From Sphingopyxis sp. (GTDB lineage: Bacteria > Pseudomonadota > Alphaproteobacteria > Sphingomonadales > Sphingomonadaceae), in contig JAAUPH010000055.1 in the NCBI GenBank assembly GCA_012035435.1, forward strand, positions 1 through 10,762: a stretch of 10,762 nt of DNA. The letters run 5' to 3'. Made by a program: the position numbers and the translations under genes. A model generated the notes under the pieces. It saw only the letters and a program-made list of their open reading frames with translations. It was not told where the DNA came from and ran no database searches. This document shows, in pieces, positions 1-6,948 of the stretch. Numbering within the stretch: the first letter of the stretch is position 1; the number at the start of each line of letters is the position of its first letter.

Positions 1-162
1 CGCAACCTGCAACGCAGCATCGCGCGGAGCCGCCACAATCGCCTGCGCCAGTTCGCGCTCGCGCTCCAGCAGTGCTGCGCGTCCGACCGACACGCCATCA
101 TCGCCGCAGCTGCCCAAAAGCAGCGCGGTAAGCAGGGTCAGGACAAGGCGAAACCCACGCAC
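1..162 (-). CDS. prsT: Lipoprotein, probable PEP-CTERM system TPR protein PrsT (3' end outside window)
   Basis: Only the first 54 codons are present, open to the window edge. The start is GTG at 162-160, directly after the prsR stop TAG (165-163), with CAGG a few bases upstream as ribosome binding site. The N-terminus reads MRGFRLVLTLLTALLLGSCG: two arginines, a hydrophobic stretch, then the lipobox L-G-S-C with Cys19 as lipidation site. After that come Asp-Asp and an amphipathic, Ala/Glu/Arg-rich stretch (LLERERELAQAIVAAP) that could begin a helical TPR domain. What is seen is a lipoprotein signal abutting prsR. In XrtA/PEP-CTERM loci the gene after prsK-prsR is commonly the large TPR lipoprotein PrsT, thought to act in exopolysaccharide or protein export at the envelope. 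The PrsT name is therefore mainly from position; no complete TPR unit is visible. The stop/start contact suggests translational coupling to prsR. Confidence 0.7.
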   Translation of the reverse strand, partial: MRGFRLVLTLLTALLLGSCGDDGVSVGRAALLERERELAQAIVAAPRDAALQVA

Positions 163-1542
163 CTAAACCTGCAAATCATATTGTTTCAGCAGATCATACA
201 GCGTCGGGCGACTAATCCCGAGCAGCTTGGCGGCGGTCGAGATATTGCCGTCGCTCTGCGCCAGCGCGCGGCGGATAGCGATCCGGTCCGCTGCCTCGCG
301 CGCCGCGCGCAGGTTCAGATACCCCGCTTCATCCGCGCCGCCCTTGTCGCTGAAATCCAGATCATCGGCGGTGACCAGCTTGCCATCGGCCATGATCACC
401 GCACGCTTGATACGGTTTTCCAGCTCGCGGACATTGCCCGGCCACCCCCAATTGTCGATCAGCGCCAGCGCGTCAGGCGCCAGCCCCTTAACCTTCGGGT
501 TCAGCTTCGCGGCGAAACTCTGCACGAAATGCCGCGCGAGCAGCACCGCGTCGCCCGGCCGTTCGGCGAGCGAGGGGATGCGCACGACAATCTCGGCAAG
601 CCGATAATAAAGATCTTCGCGAAAGCTGCCCTCTGCCACCATGGCGTCAAGGTCGCGGTGCGTTGCGCACACCACCCGCGTATCGACCGGAATCGGCTTG
701 CGCCCGCCAACGCGCTCGATCACCCGTTCCTGCAGGAAGCGCAGCAATTTGACCTGTAACGGCAATGGAATGTCGCCGACTTCGTCCAGAAACAGCGTGC
801 CGCCATGCGCGAGCTCTATTTTGCCCTCGGTGGCCTTGACTGCGCCGGTGAACGCCCCCTTTTCATGCCCGAACAGCTCGCTTTCGAGCAGATTTTCGGG
901 GATGGCGGCGCAGTTGATCGCAACCATATTGCCACTGCGCCGCGGCCCAGCATCATGGATGCCGCGCGCCAGCAATTCCTTGCCGGTCCCACTCGCGCCG
1001 AGCAGCATCACCGACACATCGGCACCCGCCACGCGCTCAATGGTGCGGGCGACTTTCAGCATTTCGGTCGCGCCGGTGATCATGGTGCCCAGCACCCGAT
1101 TGTCGCTGCCAGCGCGCGAGGCCAGCCGCTGATTCTCCACCTCAATCGCGCGCACATGCATCGCGCGCCGGACGATCAGGCCGAGTTCGTCAATGTCGAT
1201 CGGCTTTTGGTAAAAATCCCATGCACCCGCCGCAATCGCCTCCTGTGCGCTTTCACGTGCGCCATGGCCCGACGCGACAATGACCTTGGTATCGGGCTTT
1301 TCAGCCAAGATTGCCGATAGGAGCCGCAATCCTTCGGTGGCCCCATCGGGATCAGGCGGCAGGCCCAGGTCGAGCGTGACGACATCGGGTTCCTCGGCGC
1401 GCAGCAGCGTCATCGCCGCATCGAAATCACCCGCGATCAGCACCTCATGCGCGTCGTACGCCCATTTCAGCTGACGCTGCAGCCCGGGATCGTCTTCGAC
1501 CACCAGCAGCTTGGCCTTGATGTCGTTCACCATGATGCTCAC
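163..1542 (-). CDS. prsR: PEP-CTERM-box response regulator PrsR (sigma-54-type activator)
   Basis: This is a 459-residue NtrC-like regulator expected to receive phosphate from PrsK and activate PEP-CTERM/exosortase-linked genes. Counting from the GTG start at 1542, an N-terminal receiver domain (about 8-125) shows the acidic pair in VVEDD, phosphoacceptor Asp58 in VTLDLGLPP, and Lys113 in the FYQKP loop. The AAA+ domain (about 150-395) has Walker A GASGTGKE (181-188), the sigma-54 contact loop GAFTGA (230-235) and Walker B GGTLFLDE (247-254). A Fis-type helix-turn-helix closes the protein (about 430-455, ISTAAKLLGISRPTLYDLL). The start was set at GTG 1542 because AGGAAAGGAA lies 8 bases upstream and because GTGA overlaps the prsK stop; ATG 1533 is the alternative and would leave 456 residues. 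An upstream in-frame extension to 1596 lies inside prsK and looks non-coding. The frame is intact. Target sites may be the repeats at 5106-5168. Confidence 0.93.
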   Translation of the reverse strand: MSIMVNDIKAKLLVVEDDPGLQRQLKWAYDAHEVLIAGDFDAAMTLLRAEEPDVVTLDLGLPPDPDGATEGLRLLSAILAEKPDTKVIVASGHGARESAQEAIAAGAWDFYQKPIDIDELGLIVRRAMHVRAIEVENQRLASRAGSDNRVLGTMITGATEMLKVARTIERVAGADVSVMLLGASGTGKELLARGIHDAGPRRSGNMVAINCAAIPENLLESELFGHEKGAFTGAVKATEGKIELAHGGTLFLDEVGDIPLPLQVKLLRFLQERVIERVGGRKPIPVDTRVVCATHRDLDAMVAEGSFREDLYYRLAEIVVRIPSLAERPGDAVLLARHFVQSFAAKLNPKVKGLAPDALALIDNWGWPGNVRELENRIKRAVIMADGKLVTADDLDFSDKGGADEAGYLNLRAAREAADRIAIRRALAQSDGNISTAAKLLGISRPTLYDLLKQYDLQV

Positions 1543-3655
1543 GCCGCGCGTTCCTTTCCTGTCGTATCTTCCCCAGCAACCGCGCGCGGCAGCCACAGCG
1601 AAAAGCGCGTGCCTTCGCCTTCATGACTTTCCACATCCAGCCGCCCGTTCATCGCGCGGGCCAGCTGCAATGCCTCGAACGCACCCAGCCCAAAGCCATT
1701 GTCCTTGGTCGATACGAAGGGCTTGAACAGCTTGGTGCGAATGAAGTCGCGTGACATGCCGCTGCCATGGTCGATCACATCAATCCGCACCTCGGCCCCG
1801 TCGGCACTTGCCGCGATCAATATGGGCGTGTCTGCCGGACTGGCATCGATGGCATTGGCGATCAGATGGTTCAGTATCTGTGCCACCGCCTGTGCATCGC
1901 CGGTCAGGTCCAGCCCGTCATCGCAGCCGGTCGACACCGGATGTCGCCGCCCCGCGTCAGCCGCAAGCCGCGTGAGCAGCGGGGCGACCTTTACACTGGT
2001 GCAACGCACCGCACCCTGCCGCCCCTGCGATGACAGCCGGTGCAACAGCTCGTTCATCCGCGCGACCGACAGTTTCAGCGTTTCGATCATGTCGGCGCGA
2101 AATTCGGGATTCTCGGCATGGCGTTCGGCATTGGCGGCGAGCAGTCCCAACTGGCTCGCCAGATTTTGACATCATGCATGATGAAGGCAAAGCGGCGGTT
2201 GAACTCATCGAAGCGCCGCGCTTCTGACAATTCGGCCTGGCTTTGCATTTCCGCAATATGGCTGGCCGCTTGCCGCCCGGAAATGCGCAGTACGTCCAGA
2301 TCTTCCCAATCGAGCTGGCGCGGCGTCACGGGGCGCTGGAGCACCGCAATGCCCACCATCCGCCGGAGATGGAGCAGCGGCATGACAACCCAGATGCGCT
2401 GGTCGGCAAGCATCCATTGCGGCAGCATTATGCGCCCCTGATCATTGCGATCCCCACCGCTGCGCAGCTCATCAACATCGACAATCAACGTGCGTTCCTG
2501 AAGGACATAAGCCTCGCGCGTCGCAATCTGGTCGCTGCCATCGAGCGCGGCGGGCCACTGCCAATGATCATTGGTCCGGTAATTGCCGTCCGCATCAGCG
2601 GTCATCACCAGAACCGCCGGGCTGCCGGCAAGCTCACCCAGCGCGCGGGCAATGCGGCGGAACGGCGGATCATTGTCGCCCTCCTGCCCCTCGATGGTTG
2701 CGGTAAACCGCATCCATTCGGCGCGATAGTCATAGCGATGTTCGAAAAAATGTTTGGACAGCATGACCATCAACCATGCCCGTGCGCGCGGCAGGGCAAA
2801 GAAGATCGCGCCAGAACCAAGCGCTAGGATCAACAGCACCCCTTGCGCCAATTCCCCATAATCGCCGCCGACGAGCTGGGCGAACGCTCCCGTCACGGCC
2901 ATGATCGTCAGATAGACGGCAAGGCCAAAGATCGCGAGCGTGCGCACGGCAATGGTGCGCGACAGGCGGATGCGGTCGCGGCCGGTGTCGAGCGCCACCA
3001 GCACCAGCGCTGGCAGGACGAACAGCGCGAACAGCGGCTCAAGCGCAATCAGCGTTGATGGGGCAGAGCCCGACAGCCAGCCAAGCAAATGGATGTTCAG
3101 CGTATAGGCCCATAGTGCCGCAATTCCGCCACCAACAACGATCACCGGCATCCGCACGCCTTCGCCGCGATGCCGCGCGAAATGCTCCACCAGCAGCAAT
3201 CCGCCCGACGCCGTGACCATATCGACAAGTCGCATGCCATCGCTGTCCAGTCCCGGACGGATTGGGAGGCCGCCGAGCGCAACGTCCAGCAGGGCAAATC
3301 CGGCAAAAACAGCGGCGACCAGATCGATGACGATCAAAGTCAGCAAGATCAGGCGGATGGATTGGCTTTGCGCGCCCTTGGCTGTTCCGCGAAACGTCAT
3401 CGCCAGCCATGCCACAAAAGCCAGATTGCGCAGCACATCAGCAAATATGACCTGCGGGCTATTCGCGCCATAGATGAACCAGCCACCGCTCCACAGGGCC
3501 AGCGAGCCCGTCACCGCAACCAGCGCGCCCCGCGACGGCATCAGCGCACGCATCCGTGCGCCCGGCTGCAGCATCAGCCATAGCGTCACGGCGCCAAAGG
3601 CACATAGCGCCAGCCCGGCGAACAAGCCGCTCAGCGATGCTAACCAGCCAGTCAT
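1539..3655 (-). pseudogene. prsK: PEP-CTERM system histidine kinase PrsK, split by a frameshift
   Basis: This is the membrane sensor kinase partner of PrsR. The first frame runs 3655 to about 2165: about eight hydrophobic segments (roughly residues 8-30, 44-62, 76-88, 100-125, 170-195, 200-222, 238-260, 270-288), the family-typical KHFFEHRYDYR (301-311), a GAF-like domain (about 330-475), then the H-box FIMHDVK with His494. There one A is missing from an A run (AAAA, 2167-2164; five expected). The frame then slides into unrelated residues and stops at 2087, giving 522 residues. Restoring one base joins HDVK to NLASQLGLLAANAERH in the other frame, which continues to 1539 with N-box NHLIANAIDASP, G1 DHGSGMS and G2 DNGFGLG. 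The repaired protein would be 705 residues, about the family size. As written, the product has the phosphoacceptor but no ATPase domain and would be inactive. The start lies 16 bp after the sugar transferase stop. Identity is firm; whether the break is real is not. Confidence 0.9.
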
Positions 3656-3671
3656 GGCCGCGCCCCGCCCA

Positions 3672-5060
3672 TCACCGCGCCCCCGTCGGCCACAACACGA
3701 CCCGCACCGTTTGCAGCAGGATCAACAGATCCAGAAATGGCGAGTAATTTTTGGCATAGTAAAGATCATATTCGAGCTTCGCCCGCGCATCCTCGACCGA
3801 CGCGCCATAGGGATAGTTGATCTGTGCCCAGCCGGTCAGCCCCGGCTTCACCATATGCCGTTCGGCATAATAGGGCATTTTCTGTTCCAGCTCAGCGACA
3901 AAGCTGGGGCGTTCGGGGCGCGGCCCGACAAAGCTCATATCGCCCTTTAGCACGCACCAGCATTGCGGCAGTTCATCAATGCGCAGTGTGCGTAAAATCC
4001 GCCCGATCCGTGTCACGCGCGGGTCATTTTCGGCCGCCCAGACCGCCTGCCCCTGCGCCTCGGCATCGGTGCGCATCGAACGCAATTTCCAGATGTCATA
4101 GGCCTCACCATATAGGCCCACCCGCGACTGGCGGTACAGCACCGGGCCGCGGCTATCGAACTTGATCGCAATCGCGGCAATCGCCACCACGGGCAGCGAC
4201 GCAAGCAGGACCATCAGACTGGCGAAGATATCGAACAATCGCTTGCTGACCCGCCCGACCCGCTGGCTCGCCGAAAATCCGTCGGAGAAAATGAGGACGC
4301 TGGGATTGGTCGTGGCGAGATCAACCCGGCCCGTTTCGCGCTCCAGAAAGCTCGCCATGTCGTTGACATGCACGCCGGTCGTCTTGATCCGCAACAGGTC
4401 GGCCAGCGGCAGCGCATTGCGCCGTTCCTCCAGCGCCAGCACCACCTCACCGGCGCCCAAGCCCATGACATGCTCCGACAGATTGTCGATCGCGCCGCGC
4501 CGCACGGCGCTATCTATCTCGTACGGGCTGTCGGTCATGGCAACATAGCCGACAACCTCGAACCCTGCTCCCGGCTGATCCGCCAGCGCGCCGATCCGCG
4601 CCGCGCGCCGCCCCGCACCCAGGACCAATACCCGGCGGCGAAACTGATCGGCACCGACCATGTGCATCAGCAACAGCCGGATGACGAACAGCGTCGCGAT
4701 CGCCACCGCCATCGCGTAAATGCTGTTCGCACGCCATAAGGTCAGTTCGGGCAGAACAAAGCGGACGAGCGAGAGGAAAATGACCCCCAGCGACACGCCC
4801 GCCAGCATCCGCGCCGTGCCAAAGCGCATCGAACGCAGCGCCTCGCTGCCATAAAAGCCCGTTGCCATCATGCCGAGCTGCAACGTGATCGAAAAGGTGA
4901 GCAGCGGCGCCACCCGGTCGGCGGGCGAGCCCACCGCCATGCCGATCTGATGCGCATACAGCCGCCAGCCGGCCTCCGCCGCCAGCAACAGCGTTGCCAG
5001 CTCGACCAGCCACAGCCAGATTACCGCATGGGGCACATAATGTTTGAACAATCGAAACAT
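3672..5060 (-). CDS. Membrane-bound undecaprenyl-phosphate sugar transferase of the PEP-CTERM/XrtA exopolysaccharide system
   Basis: A 462-residue initiating glycosyltransferase that would move a sugar phosphate from a nucleotide sugar to undecaprenyl phosphate at the inner membrane, the first step of exopolysaccharide repeat-unit assembly. Four hydrophobic segments (about 12-30, 50-70, 86-104, 114-133) are followed by a nucleotide-binding-like fold starting with VLVLGAGRRAARI (144-156), a fifth membrane segment (281-299) and the catalytic bacterial sugar transferase domain (274-460). Its motifs include GPVLYRQSRVG (305-315), KLRSMR (325-330), DELPQ (362-366), GDMSFVGPRPE (373-383) and KPGLTGWAQ (405-413). 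Residues 367-369 read Cys-Trp-Cys where relatives generally have hydrophobic, aromatic, Asn; this is an oddity in an otherwise orthodox core. The start ATG at 5060 has GAAGAGAG about 9 bases upstream. It is the first gene of the operon with prsK-prsR-prsT and is read from the repeat-bearing promoter region. The sugar used cannot be told. Confidence 0.92.
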   Translation of the reverse strand: MFRLFKHYVPHAVIWLWLVELATLLLAAEAGWRLYAHQIGMAVGSPADRVAPLLTFSITLQLGMMATGFYGSEALRSMRFGTARMLAGVSLGVIFLSLVRFVLPELTLWRANSIYAMAVAIATLFVIRLLLMHMVGADQFRRRVLVLGAGRRAARIGALADQPGAGFEVVGYVAMTDSPYEIDSAVRRGAIDNLSEHVMGLGAGEVVLALEERRNALPLADLLRIKTTGVHVNDMASFLERETGRVDLATTNPSVLIFSDGFSASQRVGRVSKRLFDIFASLMVLLASLPVVAIAAIAIKFDSRGPVLYRQSRVGLYGEAYDIWKLRSMRTDAEAQGQAVWAAENDPRVTRIGRILRTLRIDELPQCWCVLKGDMSFVGPRPERPSFVAELEQKMPYYAERHMVKPGLTGWAQINYPYGASVEDARAKLEYDLYYAKNYSPFLDLLILLQTVRVVLWPTGAR

Positions 5061-5105
5061 GGCGAAACGCTCTCTTCGCCCTGCCCATAAGGCGCACCTA
5101 TTGAA

Positions 5106-5127
5106 TGTCGGTTAATTTTACACTCAG
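5106..5127. repeat. Operator-like direct repeat, copy 1 (candidate PEP-CTERM box)
   Basis: First copy of a 22-bp element shared with 5147-5168 at 19 of 22 positions. On the plus strand it begins TGTCGGTTA and ends ATTTTACACTCAG; on the minus strand the core is TGTAAAAT followed by CCGACA. The copies start 41 bp apart, close to four helical turns, so both would face the same side of the DNA, as expected for tandem sites of an NtrC-like regulator. It lies 46 bp before the sugar transferase start. Linking it to PrsR is inference from position and from my unverified recollection of the published PEP-CTERM box. Confidence 0.65.
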
Positions 5128-5146
5128 CATGATGGAACGACGCTGC

Positions 5147-5168
5147 TGTCGATTCATTTTACATTCAG
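5147..5168. repeat. Operator-like direct repeat, copy 2 (candidate PEP-CTERM box)
   Basis: Second copy of the 22-bp element; it begins TGTCGATTC and ends ATTTTACATTCAG. It differs from copy 1 only at positions 6 (A for G), 9 (C for A) and 18 (T for C). It lies 59 bp before the glycine-zipper/SH3 gene start, so it could serve either direction. Confidence 0.65.
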
Positions 5169-5183
5169 TGGATGACGATTAGC
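5169..5183 (+). promoter_or_regulatory. Weak sigma-54-like -24/-12 core
   Basis: TGG at 5169-5171 and GC at 5182-5183 are separated by the ten bases expected between the GG and GC of a sigma-54 promoter, and the element directly follows repeat copy 2. The rest of the consensus is poorly matched (the bases before GC are TA, not TT; CAC after TGG is absent). Transcription would start near 5195, giving a leader of about 33 bases to the ATG at 5228. A chance match is quite possible. Confidence 0.25.
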
Positions 5184-5227
5184 CGCAGTAATCGATTGAC
5201 ATCGGTCGCTGCTCAGGGAGAAAATCA

Positions 5228-6079
5228 ATGAAAACTGCAACATTCTGGATGACCGCTTCGGCGCTCGCGCTGGCCTCGACGCCCGCGATGGCGATCGATC
5301 CCAAGGCCAAGCCGGTCACCACTGCTGCAGCCACATCCGCCACCTATGCGCAGGATGATGGCGGTCGCAAAGTTGCAGGCGTCGGCGGCATCTTCGGCTG
5401 CTCGGCCGATGGCAGCAAACAGGAAATCGGAGCGGTCGCAGGGGGCGTGCTCGGCGGCTTTCTTGGCAATCGCATCGCGGGACGCGGCAGCCGCACGCTT
5501 GGCACTTTGCTTGGCGGCGCGCTCGGTGCAGCGGCTGGATCGGCACTCGGCTGCAAGCTACAAAAAAATGATCGCGACAAAGCCGAACGCGCGGTCGAGC
5601 AAGCCGTGCTGACCGGCCAAGACCAGAGCTGGACCAACCCCGAAACCGGCGCATCGGGCAGCGTCGATGTCGATCAGGATTTGGTCAGGGCCGGGCTTGG
5701 CGACCTCAAAATGGGGCGCGGTGTCGAACCGGCATCAGGTTATTCGGCCGTGAACGCCGCCTATGTTGCCACCACCAACGCCAACGTTCGCGCTGCGCCG
5801 TCAACCAGCGCCGCCGTATTGACCCGCCTCGCCACCGGCCAGCGCGTGTGGGTTCCGGCGCAAGTGAGCGGCCAAAACTGGTATCTCATCTCCGACGGCG
5901 GCGTCGCACAGGGCTATGTCTCCGCCCCGCTAATGAAGCGCGCGATCGCCAGCCAGATCGCCGCCAACAATTGCAAGATGGTCACCCAAACCGTGAACGT
6001 CCCCGGCCAGGCTGCGCAGAGCGAGAAGCTGCAGGCGTGCAAGGGCAGCGACGGCAATTGGTCGATGACACGCGTCTGA
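5228..6079 (+). CDS. Secreted glycine-zipper 2TM and SH3-domain protein (17-kDa surface-antigen-like)
   Basis: A 283-residue envelope protein of unknown precise role. A signal peptide (1-22) ends in Ala-Met-Ala, giving export by Sec. A glycine zipper follows (about 67-108: EIGAVAGGVLGGFLGNRIAG and LLGGALGAAAGSALG), the hallmark of the rickettsial 17-kDa surface antigen and related outer-membrane-associated proteins. Residues about 180-238 form a bacterial SH3-like domain (NVRAAPSTSAAVLTRLATGQ, then WYLISDGG and GYVSAPLM), often a peptidoglycan or peptide binder. The C-terminal part with Cys249 and Cys271 and the end GSDGNWSM resembles the terminal segment of this surface-antigen class; Cys58 and Cys109 flank the zipper, so disulfides are possible. 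The ribosome binding site is GGGAG 7 bases upstream of the ATG. It is transcribed divergently from the exopolysaccharide operon and shares the repeat-bearing promoter region, hinting at common control. It ends 14 bp from a convergent crotonase gene. Confidence 0.85.
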   Translation: MKTATFWMTASALALASTPAMAIDPKAKPVTTAAATSATYAQDDGGRKVAGVGGIFGCSADGSKQEIGAVAGGVLGGFLGNRIAGRGSRTLGTLLGGALGAAAGSALGCKLQKNDRDKAERAVEQAVLTGQDQSWTNPETGASGSVDVDQDLVRAGLGDLKMGRGVEPASGYSAVNAAYVATTNANVRAAPSTSAAVLTRLATGQRVWVPAQVSGQNWYLISDGGVAQGYVSAPLMKRAIASQIAANNCKMVTQTVNVPGQAAQSEKLQACKGSDGNWSMTRV

Positions 6080-6093
6080 TAGCCCAGCCGCCA

Positions 6094-6771
6094 TCACCCG
6101 AAATGCGCACCCACGCTCGCTGAAATCCGCGCCAGTGTCGCCCCCCGCACCGCGCGCTTGTTCGCAGCATAAGTTTCACCAGGCAGCGTCGCCAGCTGCG
6201 CCGCAATCCCCATCGCCGTCGCCTCCACCGCGTCGGGCGCAGCCAGCACATCAAGATAGCCCGCGTCCACCGCACCTTCCGGGTCATAGATTAAAGCCTG
6301 CACCAGCGCGCGGGTCAGGTGGCGCGGGCTCAGCCGGTCACGCGACAGCTCCAGCGCAAAAATCGGCAGCACCATGCCATTGGTCGTCTCATTCGCGCCA
6401 ATCTTGAACTCCCCCGCCGCGCCCACGCGCGTATCGCATGCATGGAGAATAAACGCCCCCATCGCAATCGCATGGCCGGTGCAGGCCGCCACCACGGGCA
6501 GCGGACCACCATAAAGCCGCACCAGCAGTTTCGCGCCCTCATCGAGCAGCCGCCCAATCCCCTCAGCCCCCAAAGTAGCAAAGGCTCGCAAATCAAACCC
6601 GCCCGAAAACCGTCCGGGACGCCCCGCCAGTACAACCGCCTTGGCCCCCGCCTCCGCCGCATCCAGCGCGCGATGCAGCGCCTCGATCATCTCAAAATTC
6701 ATCGCGTTGGCCTTGCCATCATCCATGCGGATCAGGGCGATGTCATTTTGTATGGAGATGGTCACGGGCAT
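6094..6771 (-). CDS. Enoyl-CoA hydratase/isomerase (crotonase) family protein
   Basis: A 225-residue, somewhat short member of the crotonase fold, which stabilises acyl-CoA enolates in an oxyanion hole; typical reactions are hydration or isomerisation of enoyl-CoA in fatty-acid oxidation. Visible features are the N-terminal strands with KANAMNFEMIEALHRAL (20-36), first oxyanion loop GRFSGGFDL (53-61), second oxyanion loop TGHAIAMGAF (98-107) and Glu128 in GANETTNG, at the place of the first catalytic Glu of hydratases. The second catalytic Glu of classical hydratases has no clear match in the region 140-165, so isomerase or other acyl-CoA activity is as likely as hydration. The substrate is unknown. 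Start ATG 6771 has CAGGAC 8 bases upstream. The gene stands alone, convergent with the glycine-zipper/SH3 gene and divergent from the TonB receptor, with no evident link to either. Confidence 0.88.
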   Translation of the reverse strand: MPVTISIQNDIALIRMDDGKANAMNFEMIEALHRALDAAEAGAKAVVLAGRPGRFSGGFDLRAFATLGAEGIGRLLDEGAKLLVRLYGGPLPVVAACTGHAIAMGAFILHACDTRVGAAGEFKIGANETTNGMVLPIFALELSRDRLSPRHLTRALVQALIYDPEGAVDAGYLDVLAAPDAVEATAMGIAAQLATLPGETYAANKRAVRGATLARISASVGAHFG

Positions 6772-6906
6772 GGGCGTGGTCCTGCAAACTGCGGTGGCGT
6801 AGCTTAGGCTGAGCTTTACGTTTACGTCAACTGCGGTCTAGTCGATGGCCGCGAAGTTAGCATCAAACGCAGCCCTAAAGTCGCCAACGATGCCAAAGTT
6901 GTATCT

Positions 6907-6925
6907 GCGATCGATTATCATTAGC
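6907..6925. promoter_or_regulatory. Probable Fur box
   Basis: The sequence GCGATCGATTATCATTAGC, flanked by T and A to give TGC...GCA ends, matches about 13 of 19 positions of the classical Fur box on the minus strand, with the core TAATGATAATC intact. It is centred about 33 bp before the TonB receptor ATG at 6949, where bound Fur would block transcription. Repression under iron-replete conditions fits the iron-uptake genes downstream. The strongest reading is Fur; no regulator is encoded nearby. Confidence 0.7.
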
Positions 6926-6933
6926 AGGCCTCG

Positions 6934-6940
6934 AAAGGAG
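6934..6940 (+). promoter_or_regulatory. Ribosome binding site deciding the TonB receptor start
   Basis: AAAGGAG ends at 6940, 8 bases before ATG 6949 but only 2 bases before the in-frame TTG at 6943. The spacing supports ATG 6949 as the real start. Confidence 0.75.
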
Positions 6941-6948
6941 TTTTGAGA

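Larger units (their letters stand above)
5061..5227. promoter_or_regulatory. Divergent promoter region between the exopolysaccharide operon and the glycine-zipper/SH3 gene
   Basis: This 167-bp AT-richer gap separates two divergent genes. It contains the two 22-bp direct repeats annotated separately (5106-5127 and 5147-5168), a sigma-54-like core just right of the second repeat (5169-5183, plus direction), and the ribosome binding site GGGAG (5216-5220) 7 bases before the plus-strand ATG at 5228. A TTGACA at 5196-5201 has no partner -10 at a usable position. No clear -24/-12 element was found on the minus strand towards 5060. Confidence 0.6.

Noticed and set aside
181..1320. Plus-strand frames opposite prsR (181-759, 641-1132, 805-1320)
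   Set aside because: Shadows of the intact prsR frame; no recognisable domains and basic, low-complexity composition.
2162..2180. Programmed -1 ribosomal frameshift or transcriptional slippage in prsK
   Set aside because: The site reads GTC AAA ATC. Slipping back one base would put the lysine tRNA on CAA, a poor match, and four A residues are too short for usual transcriptional slippage. No clear downstream stem was seen.
2243..3950. Long plus-strand frames opposite prsK and the sugar transferase (2243-2827, 3170-3583, 3474-3950)
   Set aside because: They are antisense to clearly conserved minus-strand genes, rich in Arg, His, Gln and Pro, without motifs, membrane segments or ribosome binding sites. 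They are GC-rich shadow frames.
5196..5201. TTGACA as a -35 box for the SH3 protein gene
   Set aside because: The matching -10 would fall at about 5219-5224 (AGAAAA), which is not -10-like and would place the start of transcription past the ATG at 5228.
5061..5227. CRISPR-like or mobile-element repeats
   Set aside because: Only two copies of a 22-bp element, separated by 19 bp, with no flanking target duplication or transposase. An operator pair is the better explanation.
6943..6945. TTG as the start codon of the TonB receptor
   Set aside because: It lies only 2 bases after AAAGGAG, while ATG 6949 lies at 8 bases and begins a clean signal peptide.
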